Source: Emergomyces orientalis
Lineage: Eukaryota; Ascomycota; Eurotiomycetes; Onygenales; Ajellomycetaceae
Length of the DNA stretch: 64,000 bases
NCBI GenBank assembly: GCA_002110485.1
Contig: MOWL01000003.1
Span: 744,001-808,000 of the forward strand
Reading direction: 5' to 3'
Shown here: positions 1 through 11,044 of the stretch, one piece after another
How the letters are laid out: every line of letters starts with the position of its first letter
Numbering within the stretch: position 1 is the stretch's first letter
Program-made: the position numbers and the translations under genes
Notes under the pieces: generated by a model
Seen by the model: the letters and a program-made list of their open reading frames with translations, nothing else
The model's database searches: none
What the model was told of the DNA's origin: nothing

Positions 1-163
1 CCCTTTTCTTTTCTTTTTGTGGTTTCTTGTCTTGAAGAGTTCCAACCTAGCTGCGCCAAATACGATCAGCAAGCATCGAAGCTTCGGGAAGAGATACAAG
101 AACAGGCCTGAAGAACCAGTATCCCTTTCGGGGGAGAGAGCAACAACAACCAACAACAACAAC

Positions 164-2064
164 ATGGCGTCGTTGGCTGGTAATATCTACCTCATCGCCG
201 CCGTGGCGGTGATCGGAGGTGGTTTGTTCGGTTTCGACATCTCGTCCATGTCTGCTATTATCGGCACTGATAACTATCTTTGCTATTTCAATCAGCCTGA
301 GCCGGGTGATACAAAATGCAAAGGTCCAAGACCGGATGTTCAAGGTGGTATCACGGCCTCCATGGCTGGTGGTTCATGGTTTGGAGCCCTCGTATCGGGC
401 TTTTTGTCTGATATCTTTGGTCGCAAGAAGTCCATTATGGTTGGCGCAGTTATTTGGTATGTTGGTTTTGTTTTCTTCGCCTGTTCGACCTACATTCGCA
501 TTCAGGTCTCCGCATTCCGTCAATTTTGATGCGAATTAACAAATTCACACATTTGGGTATAAATTGCATAGCATGTTGAGCTGACTGAACTTTCTTCGCT
601 ACTAGGGTCATCGGTTCTATAATCACCTGTGCTTCGCAGAATATCGCCATGTTGATTGTTGGTCGTGTCATCAACGGTTTCAGTGTCGGTATATGTTCCG
701 CGCAGGTCCCTGTTTACATCGCTGAACTGGCACCTCCCTCCAAACGTGGCCGTCTAATTGGCGCGCAACAATGGGCTATCACATGGGGTATTATGATTAT
801 GTTCTAGTAAGTTTCAGTCCGAGTATAATCTCTCCATACATCCCTATACCCCTTTCTCGCCTCGCGATACTGACAACGGCATTAGCATCTCCTATGGAAC
901 TAGCAAAGTTTCTGGAGCAGCTGGTTTCCGGATCGCGTGGGGTCTGCAAATGATTCCCGCCATCTTGCTCTTCTTTGGTCTCATTCCTCTACCTGAATCA
1001 CCACGCTGGCTTGCTCGTAAAGACCGCTGGGAAGACTGCCTTGCGGTGTTGACCCTGGTACACGGCAAAGGCGATCCAAACTCCCCATTCGTCCAACGCG
1101 AATACGAAGAGATCAAGGAGATGTGTGAATTCGAACGACGAAATGCTGATGTGACTTATCTTGAACTGCTTAAACCCAACATGATCAACCGCACTCATGT
1201 TGGCGTATTCACCCAGATTTGGAGTCAGTTGACTGGTATGAACGTTATGATGTACTATATCACGTGAGTCTGCACCCCTTGTGCTAAATCGTTTGAATTT
1301 GATATTTTGATGTTGATCATGGTTTGGCTAACTATCTTTCTAGATATGTCTTCGGAATGGCTGGTCTCACAGGAGACACCCTGATGGTTTCAAGCAGTAT
1401 CCAATACGTTATCAATGTCGTAATGACAATTCCCGCGCTGCTGTGGGTTGACCGCTGGGGTCGCCGTCCCACCCTATTGGTTGGTGCCTTCTTTATGATG
1501 CTCTGGCTCTTTATCAACGCTGGTCTTCTTGCATCTTACGGGCACCCTGCGCCAGCAGATAGAGCTGTCGAAGCTCAATCCTGGCTGATCAGCGGACCCC
1601 CCAGTAAGGCTGTTATCGCATGCTCCTATCTGTTTGTCGCCTCGTTCGCTCCAACCTGGGGTCCTGTTTCCTGGATTTATCCACCAGAGCTTTTCCCTCT
1701 GCGCGTTCGTGGAAAGGCTGTTGCCCTTGCCACTTCCTCCAACTGGGCCTTCAACTTTGCCCTCGGTTACTTCGTTCCTCCGGCCTTTGTCAATATCCAG
1801 TGGAGGACCTACATTCTTTTCGCTGTTTTCTGTGCCGCCATGTTCGTCCATGTCTTTTTCATGTTCCCTGAGACGGCTGGAAAGACTCTTGAGGAAGTTG
1901 AGTTGATCTTCACCGACCCCAATGGCATCAAGTACATTGGAACACCCGCCTGGAAAACACGGGTTGACTTCCACCGTGCAGCACTTCTTGAGCAGACCGG
2001 TGTCAAAGATGAAGAGAAGCTTGCAACAAACTATCATGAGGAAACCAAGGAAGCAGCTGTCTAG
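164..2064 (+). CDS. MFS hexose (glucose-type) transporter
   Basis: Sugar:proton symporter of the plasma membrane (MFS, sugar porter family). I join four exons, 164-456, 606-806, 886-1263 and 1344-2064, with GT-AG introns at every gap and phase kept throughout, giving 530 residues, the normal family length. Visible family motifs: an N-terminal GGLFGFDIS segment, GRKK in the loop after TM2, PESPRW before the central loop, DRWGRRP after TM8, and PETAGKTLEEVE near the end of TM12. The ATG at 164 follows a CAA-rich leader and starts right before TM1, so the upstream in-frame codons are treated as 5' UTR. The specific sugar cannot be read from sequence; high-affinity glucose uptake is the commonest role of close relatives. 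The window starts too near to show the promoter. Confidence 0.93.
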
Positions 2065-3871
2065 ATTCCTAGTTATATACTGCGGGAATCGGCTCAATAA
2101 ACGGGGGCGCGGCTCAATCTCTTATCGTTCTCCTCATGTGATCTATGTATTATTCCCCTCTTGTGCGCTATAACAACCTTTGTCTACCTTTCAACTTGTG
2201 TGTGAACTGTTGAAAAACCTGTAACCATCAGATCCCTAGAAACTCTTCCAAAGGAAAAAAAAATAAACCGGCGGAAACAGAATAATAGTGCAATGCAGTG
2301 CAAATTTCACAGTCCATCATTACCCATTTACTTTCTTCATTTCTTTCCCCAGTTTTGGTTGACTCATTTTCCGCTTTTTTATACAGCTACATAACTCTGT
2401 TTTGTACTCAAACCCGTACATACGGTGCGCTTATTACAATTGGGGAACATCTAATATAAATACTATACCAGGTGATGTCAGCATTACACCCAAAAACACT
2501 TCGTTCGTGTCTATAATTCAGAGAGGTGTATCAACTCGCGTGGCAATATAGGCTTTCGAAGTGTTTAATTCGCAGCGTAAAAGGATTCCCGGGTCGTCGA
2601 ATAATATTAATGAGTATTTTGAGCATCCAATGGCCTCCGTTGTTGACGAGATATACTCTATTTCATCATCTGTAAGTGTTGTGAAAATTGACTTGGGAAT
2701 AGGTGATGGAAGAAAAGTGAGCCCCCGGCTGTCCAGCGAAACAAATCTTCCCCTCCTTTTCAGTTAAAGATATGCATGGGATTTCCTGCGAGAATGTCAC
2801 ACCACGCATATTTAAAATGGGTCAAACTACTCCTATTTTTATCTGTAGAATCTGGATCTAATAGGGAGACACCGACTTTATTTCCAGCCATACAATGACA
2901 TTTTCGACGGTGAAAGCTCATAAAATTGTAAGGCAAATGTTTCTGTCGTTTCCCCCTTTGTTTTGCACTCAGGTTCAAGGCTCCCACTTTTGTTTCTCTT
3001 GCCAGGTCCTTATTCTCATATTCTCTGGGATGGACAATCTTATTCCATATTCTTCACCCTATCCTGCTAGCAACAGCCCTCCCTGTGCGCAAAAAATCCG
3101 GCTGCTCAAGCGCTAATTTCTTAAACCCGAAATGAAACTTGAATACGGCACTGCGCTAAAGTTATCTCCTCTTTTTCATCATTCTTCTCGACTCTATATA
3201 TTTTTTAGTTTTAAAAGATATTTTATAATTACATATATATATACATATAGAGAGAGAGAGAGAGAGAGAATAGAATTGCCATTGCCATGGGACCTCCGGG
3301 CGCCTAGCCATCGTGGGGAATTAACCATGGTAAGGTACGGGCCGACTAGAGATGTTGCCAACTTTGTATCATCTGGTCATGGGCATGTAAATGTAGTAGT
3401 ATGTTTGCTAATGATCCAGCTTGAAACATTGAAGAAAAAGTAAACATCTAATAAAGGCCACAGAGAGAAAGAGGGGGGAAATAACAAGTTTTATCGGCTA
3501 TACCCTTGCATGGATGGCGGCCTTGATGCTATTCTGGTGGCTCAGAACCGGTGATATGTATGGTAGAACTGGAAACCCGCATCCGTAACCAACTCCGTGT
3601 TCAGGTACCAACATTCCATTCGAAGGTTGGCATCAGGTAGCCGTTGTTCCTTTTCCGCATGGATAACATATAACCCCTTCCATCCCTCCCAATAACACCT
3701 GGCACATTTCATTTCCAGTTTCATCCGAGACTCCGAAAAAGAAGTATTAGGTAGTGCCGCGAAAACACCCAATCCTTATCCAGCTGATTTCACCAGACGC
3801 AAATACCCCATAGCACAAATATACCACACCACGATACGCAACAGAAAGTCGAATATCATTTTGTCAAAACA
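2065..3871. other. intergenic, no gene seen
   Basis: AT-rich spacer between the hexose transporter and the small secreted protein. It has only short open frames with no family resemblance, plus a GA dinucleotide tract near 3249-3269. Confidence 0.6.
3249..3269. repeat. (GA)n microsatellite
   Basis: Uninterrupted alternating A/G tract of about 20 bases directly after an AT dinucleotide-rich stretch. Confidence 0.9.
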
Positions 3872-4342
3872 ATGCAGCCAATTTTATATCTTTCCTTGTC
3901 TTTAGCCGCTCTCAGCAATGCCGTCGCCATACCTACAATGTATGCAAGTACTCAAAACACCCCTTAAAATCTGTTTCCCAAACCTACTTCCGCTATTAAA
4001 AAAATATTAAAAATAAAAGTAAAAATACCAATCTGCTCACATGCTCTTACAACTCCTAGTGACACCCAAGTAGACGTCCGATACGCCTGCACAAAAAATT
4101 CTGATTGTGTTGTGGTTAACCACGGCAACTGCTGTGGCGCTTCTGACACTTGCGCCCTTGCCCATGCCAAATTCACCAAAGATGAAATATGCCCAGCTGG
4201 CGACGGCGCAGCTAGCATATGTGGTTATGAAAGTATCGAAGCCTGTGTTTGTCAACAAGGTGTTTGCTATGGCTTGCAGGATGGAATTGCGTCATCACCG
4301 CCGAAGGAGTGGCTGAGACAAACGAGCGGAAGACGCGAATAG
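3872..4342 (+). CDS. small secreted cysteine-rich protein, 116 aa
   Basis: Two exons, 3872-3939 and 4060-4342, joined across a 120-nt GT-AG intron in correct phase. Neither is obvious as a single long open frame. The first exon is a clear signal peptide (hydrophobic LYLSLSLAALSNAVA, likely cleaved after NAVA). The roughly 95-residue mature part has ten cysteines within about 70 residues, arranged around DCVVVNHGNCCG, CGYESIEACVC and GVC, so five disulfides are likely. There is no transmembrane segment or GPI signal. The C...DCVVV..GNCCG pattern resembles a small domain I have seen in uncharacterised secreted fungal and bacterial proteins; I know no assigned function. Candidate effector-like or cell-wall-associated protein by inference only. 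Confidence 0.72.
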
Positions 4343-5020
4343 GTTTTATGTATGGTTGAAGTCATGTATGTGGATTTCGAAACTGAAAATGAAGGACGGC
4401 TATTGTACTCTAAACATTTGATGATAAAAGTGAAAGATTTTGGTCTGTCATACAAACAAAGCGCAGGAAAGGTGAAACCTAATTGTGAGGAAGACATCAA
4501 TATCTAAGAACCCAGGAACATTTACATAGTGTAATGTAAATGGAATCCACAGAAAACTTACACCGTTGATCGATTTTTCGGCTTGCATGTATCAGAGGTT
4601 CCTCAGGTGGAGATCTGAATTTCGAAGGAGAATAGACATCAACCCAGATACATTGGCTGATGCTAGGCTCAGGCCGCTTCCGAGTCATCGGGCTTCCTGA
4701 AGTTGATTGTCCCTTTCAAAGAAAAGAAACCAGCTGATATGTGCAAAAAAGCATCCATCGTGTTTTAGCGGATAGCTTATACATTATATGTTAGAAAATA
4801 CAAGGAATGAATTAGGAAATGGCACCTTATCATGGTGCGTATAAACATCGTACCGTACAAACCCAACTCCGGCAAAACCAACCGCCCCGCCCCTTCGTAA
4901 TGAAATCCTATAATCGGGCAAAAAGGTTTTTAATATCTCTTGGCTTAACCGGGCTTCTCACCACTATCGATCCATTCCTCCATCTATTCAACTATGAAAT
5001 ATCTTTCTTCTGCATCCCCC
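4343..5020. other. intergenic, no gene seen
   Basis: Spacer between two convergent genes (secreted protein + and membrane protein -). No supported coding sequence or repeat was noticed. Confidence 0.5.
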
Positions 5021-5415
5021 TTACCACCTTCCCGTCCTAACTCCCCACTCCCAAAACAACGTCAACCCTGTCACCAACGCACCGCCCCCCTCCCACAGTG
5101 CTGCCGTCCTCCATCCTCTCCCCTTCACACCTGGTCGTGCTTGGCTCCAAAGAACGCTGGCTGTCAACAATCTCATAGGGACAGTGAGCGCGTAAAAAGA
5201 CTTGTTGCGCTGGTAAGCTGCTAAGGTATAATAGAGGCCCATGGCGATAGCGGCGAGAGAAGCCGCGTTTATAGCGGGCGAGGCGGATGCCGGGAGACCG
5301 AGAGATATCAGCACCGTGTTGGGGTGTGTAGGAGGTTATGAATGCCTAGTAGGAGGGCAGAGAGGCCAAAGATATAGATTGTGAGAGTGGAGGGAGAGCG
5401 AGTGGGGCGGAGCAT
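5021..5415 (-). pseudogene. small multi-pass membrane protein gene with a frameshift
   Basis: Reading down from the ATG at 5415, about 30 residues give a hydrophobic N-terminus (LTIYIFGLSALLLGIHNLLH) and then run to a stop at about 5305. The next frame continues at once with LISLGLPASASPA, AASLAAIAMGLYYTLAA and ALTVPMRLLTASVLWSQ, ending at 5021. A single surplus base in the CACACCCC stretch near 5325-5330 accounts for the switch, and no GT-AG intron explains it. The two pieces together would make a protein of about 130 residues with three or four membrane helices, like uncharacterised small fungal membrane proteins. Either the gene is freshly broken or the assembly has a base error. Confidence 0.6.
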
Positions 5416-6016
5416 TGTTGTTGCGAGCCTTTCGGAAGAGTTGGAAGTATTTGCAGGGAAGCCTTATTCAGCTTGGATTGGTATATGTGGGGAGAATACT
5501 GTCTGTTGAGTTTGCAAAGAACTATACACATGAAATCATGATGAGAGGAAATGTGATGTAGACACGTTTTTTGAGTTAGGCAGAGAGAACTCAACAACTA
5601 TTTTCTTTTCTCCATATAGTTCGACGGTTAATAATATTTCCAAATGCCCCGATATCCTAATCCTTGTTCATGCCTTTGAGCCGAAGGGTCAGATTTGAAG
5701 CTGTGACAAGCTAAGGCGTTAAACTTGGAAGTTTAAGCAGCCTAGAAATCTTGGAAAACGCTTGTGTTTAGCCAGATCACGTGGATGCAGAACGAGCTTA
5801 GAGGGATATATATGTCAAGCATTTAAAAACGGTCCATAACGGGGAGCAAAATACCTTCGGAGATAGTAATATAAAGCAACAAGCTGAGTGGGATCCTTAT
5901 CCTATTACTGGCCATGTCGACTTGCTGTATATATCGTGTCGTAGTCTTCACCATCCAAAGCAGCGGCATGGCTAAAACTTGTACACGACTGTGCTGAAGT
6001 CTCGTGTCAAGGTCGT
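5416..6016. other. intergenic, no gene seen
   Basis: Spacer between the 5' end of the small membrane protein gene and the 3' end of the Zn2Cys6 regulator. Nothing else supported. Confidence 0.5.
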
Positions 6017-7900
6017 TCATGTAAAGAAAGGGATTTTATCAATGAACGAGGTGGATTCGTTATGAGAGGGCTCAATGGCTGTAGCTGTCATATTATTCTG
6101 CTGGGCAGAAAGATACCCTGTCTGCACCGAAGCGTTCACAGACCACTGCCGGAGTAGCCTCTGCTCCTTGCTAGCTTTGGCTTTATCCATCAGTTGGCAA
6201 AGGATCTCTCCATTTTTCGAATTCCTGTCCTCATCAGTCCACCGGACGAAAGCACCCTCGGCGACGTTCCATGCGTGATCTACCACTTCCCCGCTCGTTC
6301 GATAACATAGCTCGGTAAGAAGGAATCCCAATGGCAAGAACTGTAAGTATCCCTTGAGAAGCCATTTCCATGTCTTAGCGTGTAGCTCTCTTTCAATGCG
6401 TCTTGGAGTATCGACTATGTCAATGGCAAGAAGGAAAAGCTGGTTCCGGATGGCGCGTGCTCGGGGCGATGAGGTTACCGCAAGGCACTCCTGTCCGTAG
6501 AATTTGAACCACATTTCTGTGTTAAGGACGTGCGCAACATGTTTCGCAAGCCAGGGAACAGGTTCCCTATCATCGCAATATAGTAGGTAACAGGATTTTA
6601 TACTGGACCAACACTCTTTTATTATAACTTTCTTCTGGGGTTGAGAAACCGTATCCAACTTGTGGCTTGTTCTCGCAATTTCCAAGCGGACCAGGTAGAA
6701 GGACATCTCTGTCCACCCGTTGCGCTGACAGGGGCTCTCTACCATATTTGGGTGAAGATCGGAGTCGTTGATATTTAGTGGAAGTTCCGGATTCATTAAA
6801 GCTTCGTACGAGCTGTGAATTTCCCCATGGTCTTCCGCTGCTCTTCGATCGAGATACCATAGTTGCCACCAAAGACGTTTACGTATTTCTTTGGCGAATG
6901 GTGAGAGTTTGGTTGACATGGAGCATATTAATCGCCTAGCTAGTCCTGTTAGTGCCCATGCGAACTTTGTTTCATCCATGAATATGCTAATGGATAAAAA
7001 CAGTACGAAAGCTTGGAGGGTGTCGATGTCTTCTGTCCGAAGAAAATTTGCTCTTGTTAGGGCGAGCTCCGTAGCAGCACGATAGGCCGTCAGAACCTCA
7101 GTCTTCGATGTATTGAAACAACTCTTGATGTCTTCGGGGGTCATGCTGAGGATTGATGACAAATAGATCGTAAATGCAAGTGCATAATGTCCACCTGCAA
7201 GGGGAGTCGTGGCATTTTTTGCCATCTGGAGTATCTCTTCTGAGCTAGGGGTGTGTAACACCTTCATTATCTGGTCGACATTTCTCAAATATGCTTGCCA
7301 ACAGATATCAATTTGGCGGGACGAAGGATGCAAAAAGGCTAACTCAACTGCAGACGAGCTGAATGGCGAGGGATGGAACGGAAAGAGAAAGGGGTTTTTC
7401 GTTTGATGGAGCCCGGAATTCAACTGGATGGTATTATTAAATGGCATCGACATCGCCGAAGAGATATGTGGTGTTGATCCGGTAACAGTGCGCATGGCTA
7501 ATGGGGTTTCGTTAAACAAGTCACTTGCCATCGCTTCGAGGACCGCCAGCTTCTCAGAGTCTTGAGCGCAGACTTCATTTGGCTGGCCAGATTCGATGCT
7601 CCTCAGGTATATAGAATGGGCACTCTTGATGAAGCTAGTAAACTCTTGAAGCATGCTCCCCACTCTCTGCGTTCTATCAATCATGGATTGCACGGATATA
7701 GGCTCACTCTGGTCACTCTGGTCTTCATTCAACTCGCTAGTCGGTTTTCTCCGAGGTCGGGTGCATTTCCTGATGGGTGAAGGGAAGACGCAATCTAATG
7801 ACCACGAGGCACAATTCGCACATGGCGATTGCCTGTTGCATTTCACTTTCCGTGTACGGCAGGGTATGCATGCCTTTAGCTTCAGGGGGCGGGAGCTCAT
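6017..7900 (-). CDS. Zn2Cys6 fungal transcription factor, 627 aa
   Basis: Single-exon nuclear regulator. Residues 11-37 carry the binuclear zinc cluster C-X2-C-X6-C-X5-C-X2-C-X6-C (starting ACIPCRTRKVKC), followed by a basic linker rich in R/K and P. The middle (about 200-450) looks like the fungal-specific transcription factor domain: helical, with a WWQLWYLDRRAAE-type motif typical of that family. Length is normal. It is transcribed divergently from the cytochrome b561-type gene that starts 541 bp away, so the two may share control; this is inference. No biosynthetic cluster lies beside it, so the target pathway is unknown. Confidence 0.92.
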   Translation of the reverse strand: MSSRPLKLKACIPCRTRKVKCNRQSPCANCASWSLDCVFPSPIRKCTRPRRKPTSELNEDQSDQSEPISVQSMIDRTQRVGSMLQEFTSFIKSAHSIYLRSIESGQPNEVCAQDSEKLAVLEAMASDLFNETPLAMRTVTGSTPHISSAMSMPFNNTIQLNSGLHQTKNPFLFPFHPSPFSSSAVELAFLHPSSRQIDICWQAYLRNVDQIMKVLHTPSSEEILQMAKNATTPLAGGHYALAFTIYLSSILSMTPEDIKSCFNTSKTEVLTAYRAATELALTRANFLRTEDIDTLQAFVLFLSISIFMDETKFAWALTGLARRLICSMSTKLSPFAKEIRKRLWWQLWYLDRRAAEDHGEIHSSYEALMNPELPLNINDSDLHPNMVESPCQRNGWTEMSFYLVRLEIARTSHKLDTVSQPQKKVIIKECWSSIKSCYLLYCDDREPVPWLAKHVAHVLNTEMWFKFYGQECLAVTSSPRARAIRNQLFLLAIDIVDTPRRIERELHAKTWKWLLKGYLQFLPLGFLLTELCYRTSGEVVDHAWNVAEGAFVRWTDEDRNSKNGEILCQLMDKAKASKEQRLLRQWSVNASVQTGYLSAQQNNMTATAIEPSHNESTSFIDKIPFFT

Positions 7901-8441
7901 CTTAGCCCCTGCCGAATAGATAGTAGTTATTTGGTAATCGCTAGTGATTCAAAACATGTTAACTACGTCGAACCGACAACATTGTCAGTAACAATCAGAG
8001 GCGGTAAGAAGATGCACTGGTTTCTCGCGTTTCTCGGCTTCCTCCAAGCTGTCGAACATTTTTTACGGACGGGGGCTGAATTCTATCCTGAACCCCACGT
8101 TTTCCAGGTGGTTGTGGCAGTGCTTCTGCTTCAGCCGCTAGACAGGGGCTGATCGGAAATCTCGCAAATCTCGCAAATCTCGGCGTTCAGGTTTTCTGAC
8201 ACGCTGATTGGCGGAAAGTTGGACAATATTCAACGAAACCTACCATATATACATGAACTTATTGTTATTTTCACGAAGCCAACTGATCTGATATGACGTG
8301 GTCTGCATGTTTGTCGGAATGCAATAGGCCGAATTTTTGTATATAAATTGGATGATGGTCTCACAATTGAAAGTAGTTTCACGATTTCTTCCTCCAGCTA
8401 CCAGTTCTGAGTATCTGGCCCGATCAAAATTACTGGACACC
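7901..8441. promoter_or_regulatory. divergent intergenic region
   Basis: 541 bp between the start codons of the Zn2Cys6 regulator (-) and the cytochrome b561-type gene (+), so it must hold both core promoters. A short tandem repeat, tctcgcaaa repeated around 8158-8180, is visible. No specific operator was recognised. Confidence 0.5.
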
Positions 8442-9252
8442 ATGATTTCCAAAATATTTCCAACTGCGCTTTTTGTTTCCGTCCTTGGTATGGTGTACAC
8501 TTGCTTGCAAAACTAGGAACTCTTAGGAATGCTTTCTAACGATGATTTTGGTATAGTGTTTCTTCCTAGCCGTGTCTCTGGAAAGGTGATGTACCAAGAC
8601 CTACACCTAGTACCCCGATTCGCCAAGGTCCATGGGCTAGTGATGAGCCTTGCATTCGTGATAATTTTTCCCCTCGGGGCTTTTCTTGTGCGAACTCAGA
8701 AGATAAAAGGGGGCATTTGGATACATGTTGCTTGTCAGCTAATCGGCTGGGCTCTCACGATTGCTGGATTGGCGACAGGTATTCGAGTGGGGAAAATATT
8801 AGATAGGGTATGTTGACAAAATATAATTCCCATCTCATTTTCTTTTGCAATTTTTTAATGGGTTCTGGGTTCAAATCTTGTGCATATAGCTTCATAACAA
8901 CTCACACACGATTCTCGGCACCATAATTATTGCTCTGCTACTTTTGCAACCTTTCATAGGCTTCGTCCACCACCGCAGGTTCATGGCGACACAGAAAACG
9001 GGATCGTTGACCTATATCCATGTCTGGTATGGCCGAGTTCTCATTCTTCTTGGAATCATTAATGGGGGGCTAGGGCTGCAGCTTGCTGGAAACACCAGGG
9101 CAGGAACAATAGCATATGGGTTGGTTGCAGGGCTTGTTGGGGTGGTTTATTGCACGATGGTGGCTCTCTTTGAGACCAGAAAATGGAGGCATCGGGATGA
9201 TGAGGCATCTGATGTTGGGTTGGAGGAAAGATCCAAACCACACGCGCCTTGA
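8442..9252 (+). CDS. cytochrome b561 domain membrane protein, 219 aa
   Basis: Three exons, 8442-8487, 8557-8807 and 8890-9252, in phase across two short GT-AG introns. The tiny first exon supplies a signal peptide (MISKIFPTALFVSVL). The rest is a b561 transmembrane electron-transfer domain with about five helices. Four conserved haem-ligand histidines are visible, in the contexts KVHGLVM, WIHVACQ, NSHTILG and YIHVWYGR. The C-terminal tail is short, charged and cytosolic. Unlike many fungal b561 proteins there is no DOMON/CDH-type cytochrome domain in front of it; only about 20 residues separate the signal peptide from the membrane domain. Likely transmembrane electron carrier (ferric reductase or ascorbate type); substrate unknown. 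Confidence 0.85.
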
Positions 9253-9946
9253 GCCGGGAAGCAGAGTTTAATTGGCGCCATTTGAGAGCCATTTGAAGGG
9301 AATCGGGGATAGATCTTTTAACGATGGAGGGATTTGAAATGTGTCACCAACCCTAAGTGCAATAATAGAGCTCCAGTCATTGAACTTGACAATAGTAATA
9401 ATAATAGCAATCGAAATTATTCATCATTGAGAGAATCGAGATCACCTTGGCCCATATTTATTTGTCTTGGGTGACTTCATGAGTTGTTCGCGGAAAAGAC
9501 TCAACTCTCCGTCCGTCCACATACTCAGGAGGAATGAGATGGATTCCCCTTTCCCTAGTCAATCAAATCACATCTTGGTATATGCTTAACTTTCGGACAG
9601 CCATGTACACTCATATGTTATGTAGGTAGTACCTAGTTATTCGCGCCAACAAAATTATGCCGGAAGCTATTGCCAAGACTCTAAAAGGTTGACTCAGCAG
9701 GTAAACTCTGTTCTGGGACTAGTGCGATGTATACTAAAAAGTCAATCTTATCAATCGGATCTTGGCATCTCTTCCCCAAAAATATTTAGACGAGGAATTT
9801 CATCTTCTTGAAAAAAACTTAATTTTCATCTCATTGGTTGCTGATGAGCAAAAGGCCAAAGTCTATAAAAAATCGTGGTGTATATAACTCATTAAATTTC
9901 CCAATATATCCATCCATTCAATATAAAATAGCCATAACCAGATCCG
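9253..9946. other. intergenic, no gene seen
   Basis: Spacer between the convergent b561-type and SET-domain genes, probably mainly 3' UTRs. No recognised element. Confidence 0.5.
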
Positions 9947-11044
9947 TTATGCCTTCCAACTCTTCTGCCTCCATAGCCAATCTTCGAAATCCACTTCACT
10001 TAGACCTTTCGGTACCGCCTTGACAGATTGTTCCCAAGCCTTCGTTGACTCAAACAGCCCGTGGCTAGATGGATTCTCCACTATTGCTTTTAATCTCATC
10101 GTCTCCGGGCTATCTTCACCCTCCAATAGGACTCTCCCATCATATGCTCTCTGCGCAAACACTCTGGCTCTCGCCTGGTCACTATGGGCAATGCAAATTT
10201 GTAGCGCATCATTGTAGACCCTTGCAATCCTTGAACCAGCTATGCCTTCATCAATGAGCATACGGAAAAGGGCATATGCATCTTGAAGGCAATCATCCGG
10301 TTTGGACATCATCCGTCGCCCATCTCCCAGCACATTATCGAGCCGGGCAATTTCCTCTAATCGGCGATCTCTCTTCCTAGACTCTTCCGCTGGAACCGCG
10401 CAAACCTCGCAGTCACATCTAAAGCCAAACGCTTCCTCAAAACATTCTTGCCGCGTGTCGAATAATTCTGTACCGTCGACGTAGGCAATGGTAATTTCTT
10501 CGCCTTCTTCGATATCTTTAAACGCATGGATCGTAAGCCTTTCCAGGTTACGATTCCATGTGTTTTGAGAATTTGGTTTGCATGAGTGGTTAATCCGAGC
10601 TGCGCGAGGGAAAATGGCACCCTCTGCGCCTCTAGCGCCAAATGGCATTGCATTCGTTTTGATGGTTCCGATCACAGGGCTGCATCTGCCCTTATGTGCA
10701 TTGTGAAGTGAAAAAAACATATGTTGCTGCTCTTTACTCAGGCTTTTTAGCTCTTTGAGAAAGACTTTTTCAACAGACTGTAAATTCGACGCCATGCTGG
10801 GGACGGTGAACAGAGGTTCCTCGAGGATTATCCGTGTGCCTTTCGGAATTTTTGATGTTGCGAAGCAACCTAACCCACTTCCGGGTATGGCTTTTATGGT
10901 GTATAGTTCATTATTACTAACAGGCAAATCGTCGCCCGTTGCGTGGATTATTCCAACGGAATTTTCGTTTTTGGATTTCATTACCCCATCCACCGTCATC
11001 TGCTGCTTCTCGTAGGAAAAGCCTTCGTTGAAACCCATCTTCAC
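9947..11044 (-). CDS. SET-domain protein lysine methyltransferase-like, 365 aa
   Basis: Single exon. SET domain from about residue 45 to 220: the SAM-binding G-x-G is seen in GSGLGCFA, the RINHSCKPN motif is the NHS/C core, and EEITIAYVDG supplies the catalytic tyrosine region. A post-SET-like CDCEVC follows. The order SET, cysteine post-SET and helical C-terminus resembles fungal SMYD/SET5-type proteins but lacks a MYND finger. Expected to methylate protein lysines; whether histone or other is unknown. The first Met is followed by another at position 3, so the true start may be two codons later. Confidence 0.87.
   Translation of the reverse strand: MKMGFNEGFSYEKQQMTVDGVMKSKNENSVGIIHATGDDLPVSNNELYTIKAIPGSGLGCFATSKIPKGTRIILEEPLFTVPSMASNLQSVEKVFLKELKSLSKEQQHMFFSLHNAHKGRCSPVIGTIKTNAMPFGARGAEGAIFPRAARINHSCKPNSQNTWNRNLERLTIHAFKDIEEGEEITIAYVDGTELFDTRQECFEEAFGFRCDCEVCAVPAEESRKRDRRLEEIARLDNVLGDGRRMMSKPDDCLQDAYALFRMLIDEGIAGSRIARVYNDALQICIAHSDQARARVFAQRAYDGRVLLEGEDSPETMRLKAIVENPSSHGLFESTKAWEQSVKAVPKGLSEVDFEDWLWRQKSWKA

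Noticed and set aside
1474..2097. 207-codon open frame antisense to the hexose transporter
   Set aside because: Shadow of the real gene; no domain, and the sense strand has a complete spliced transporter.
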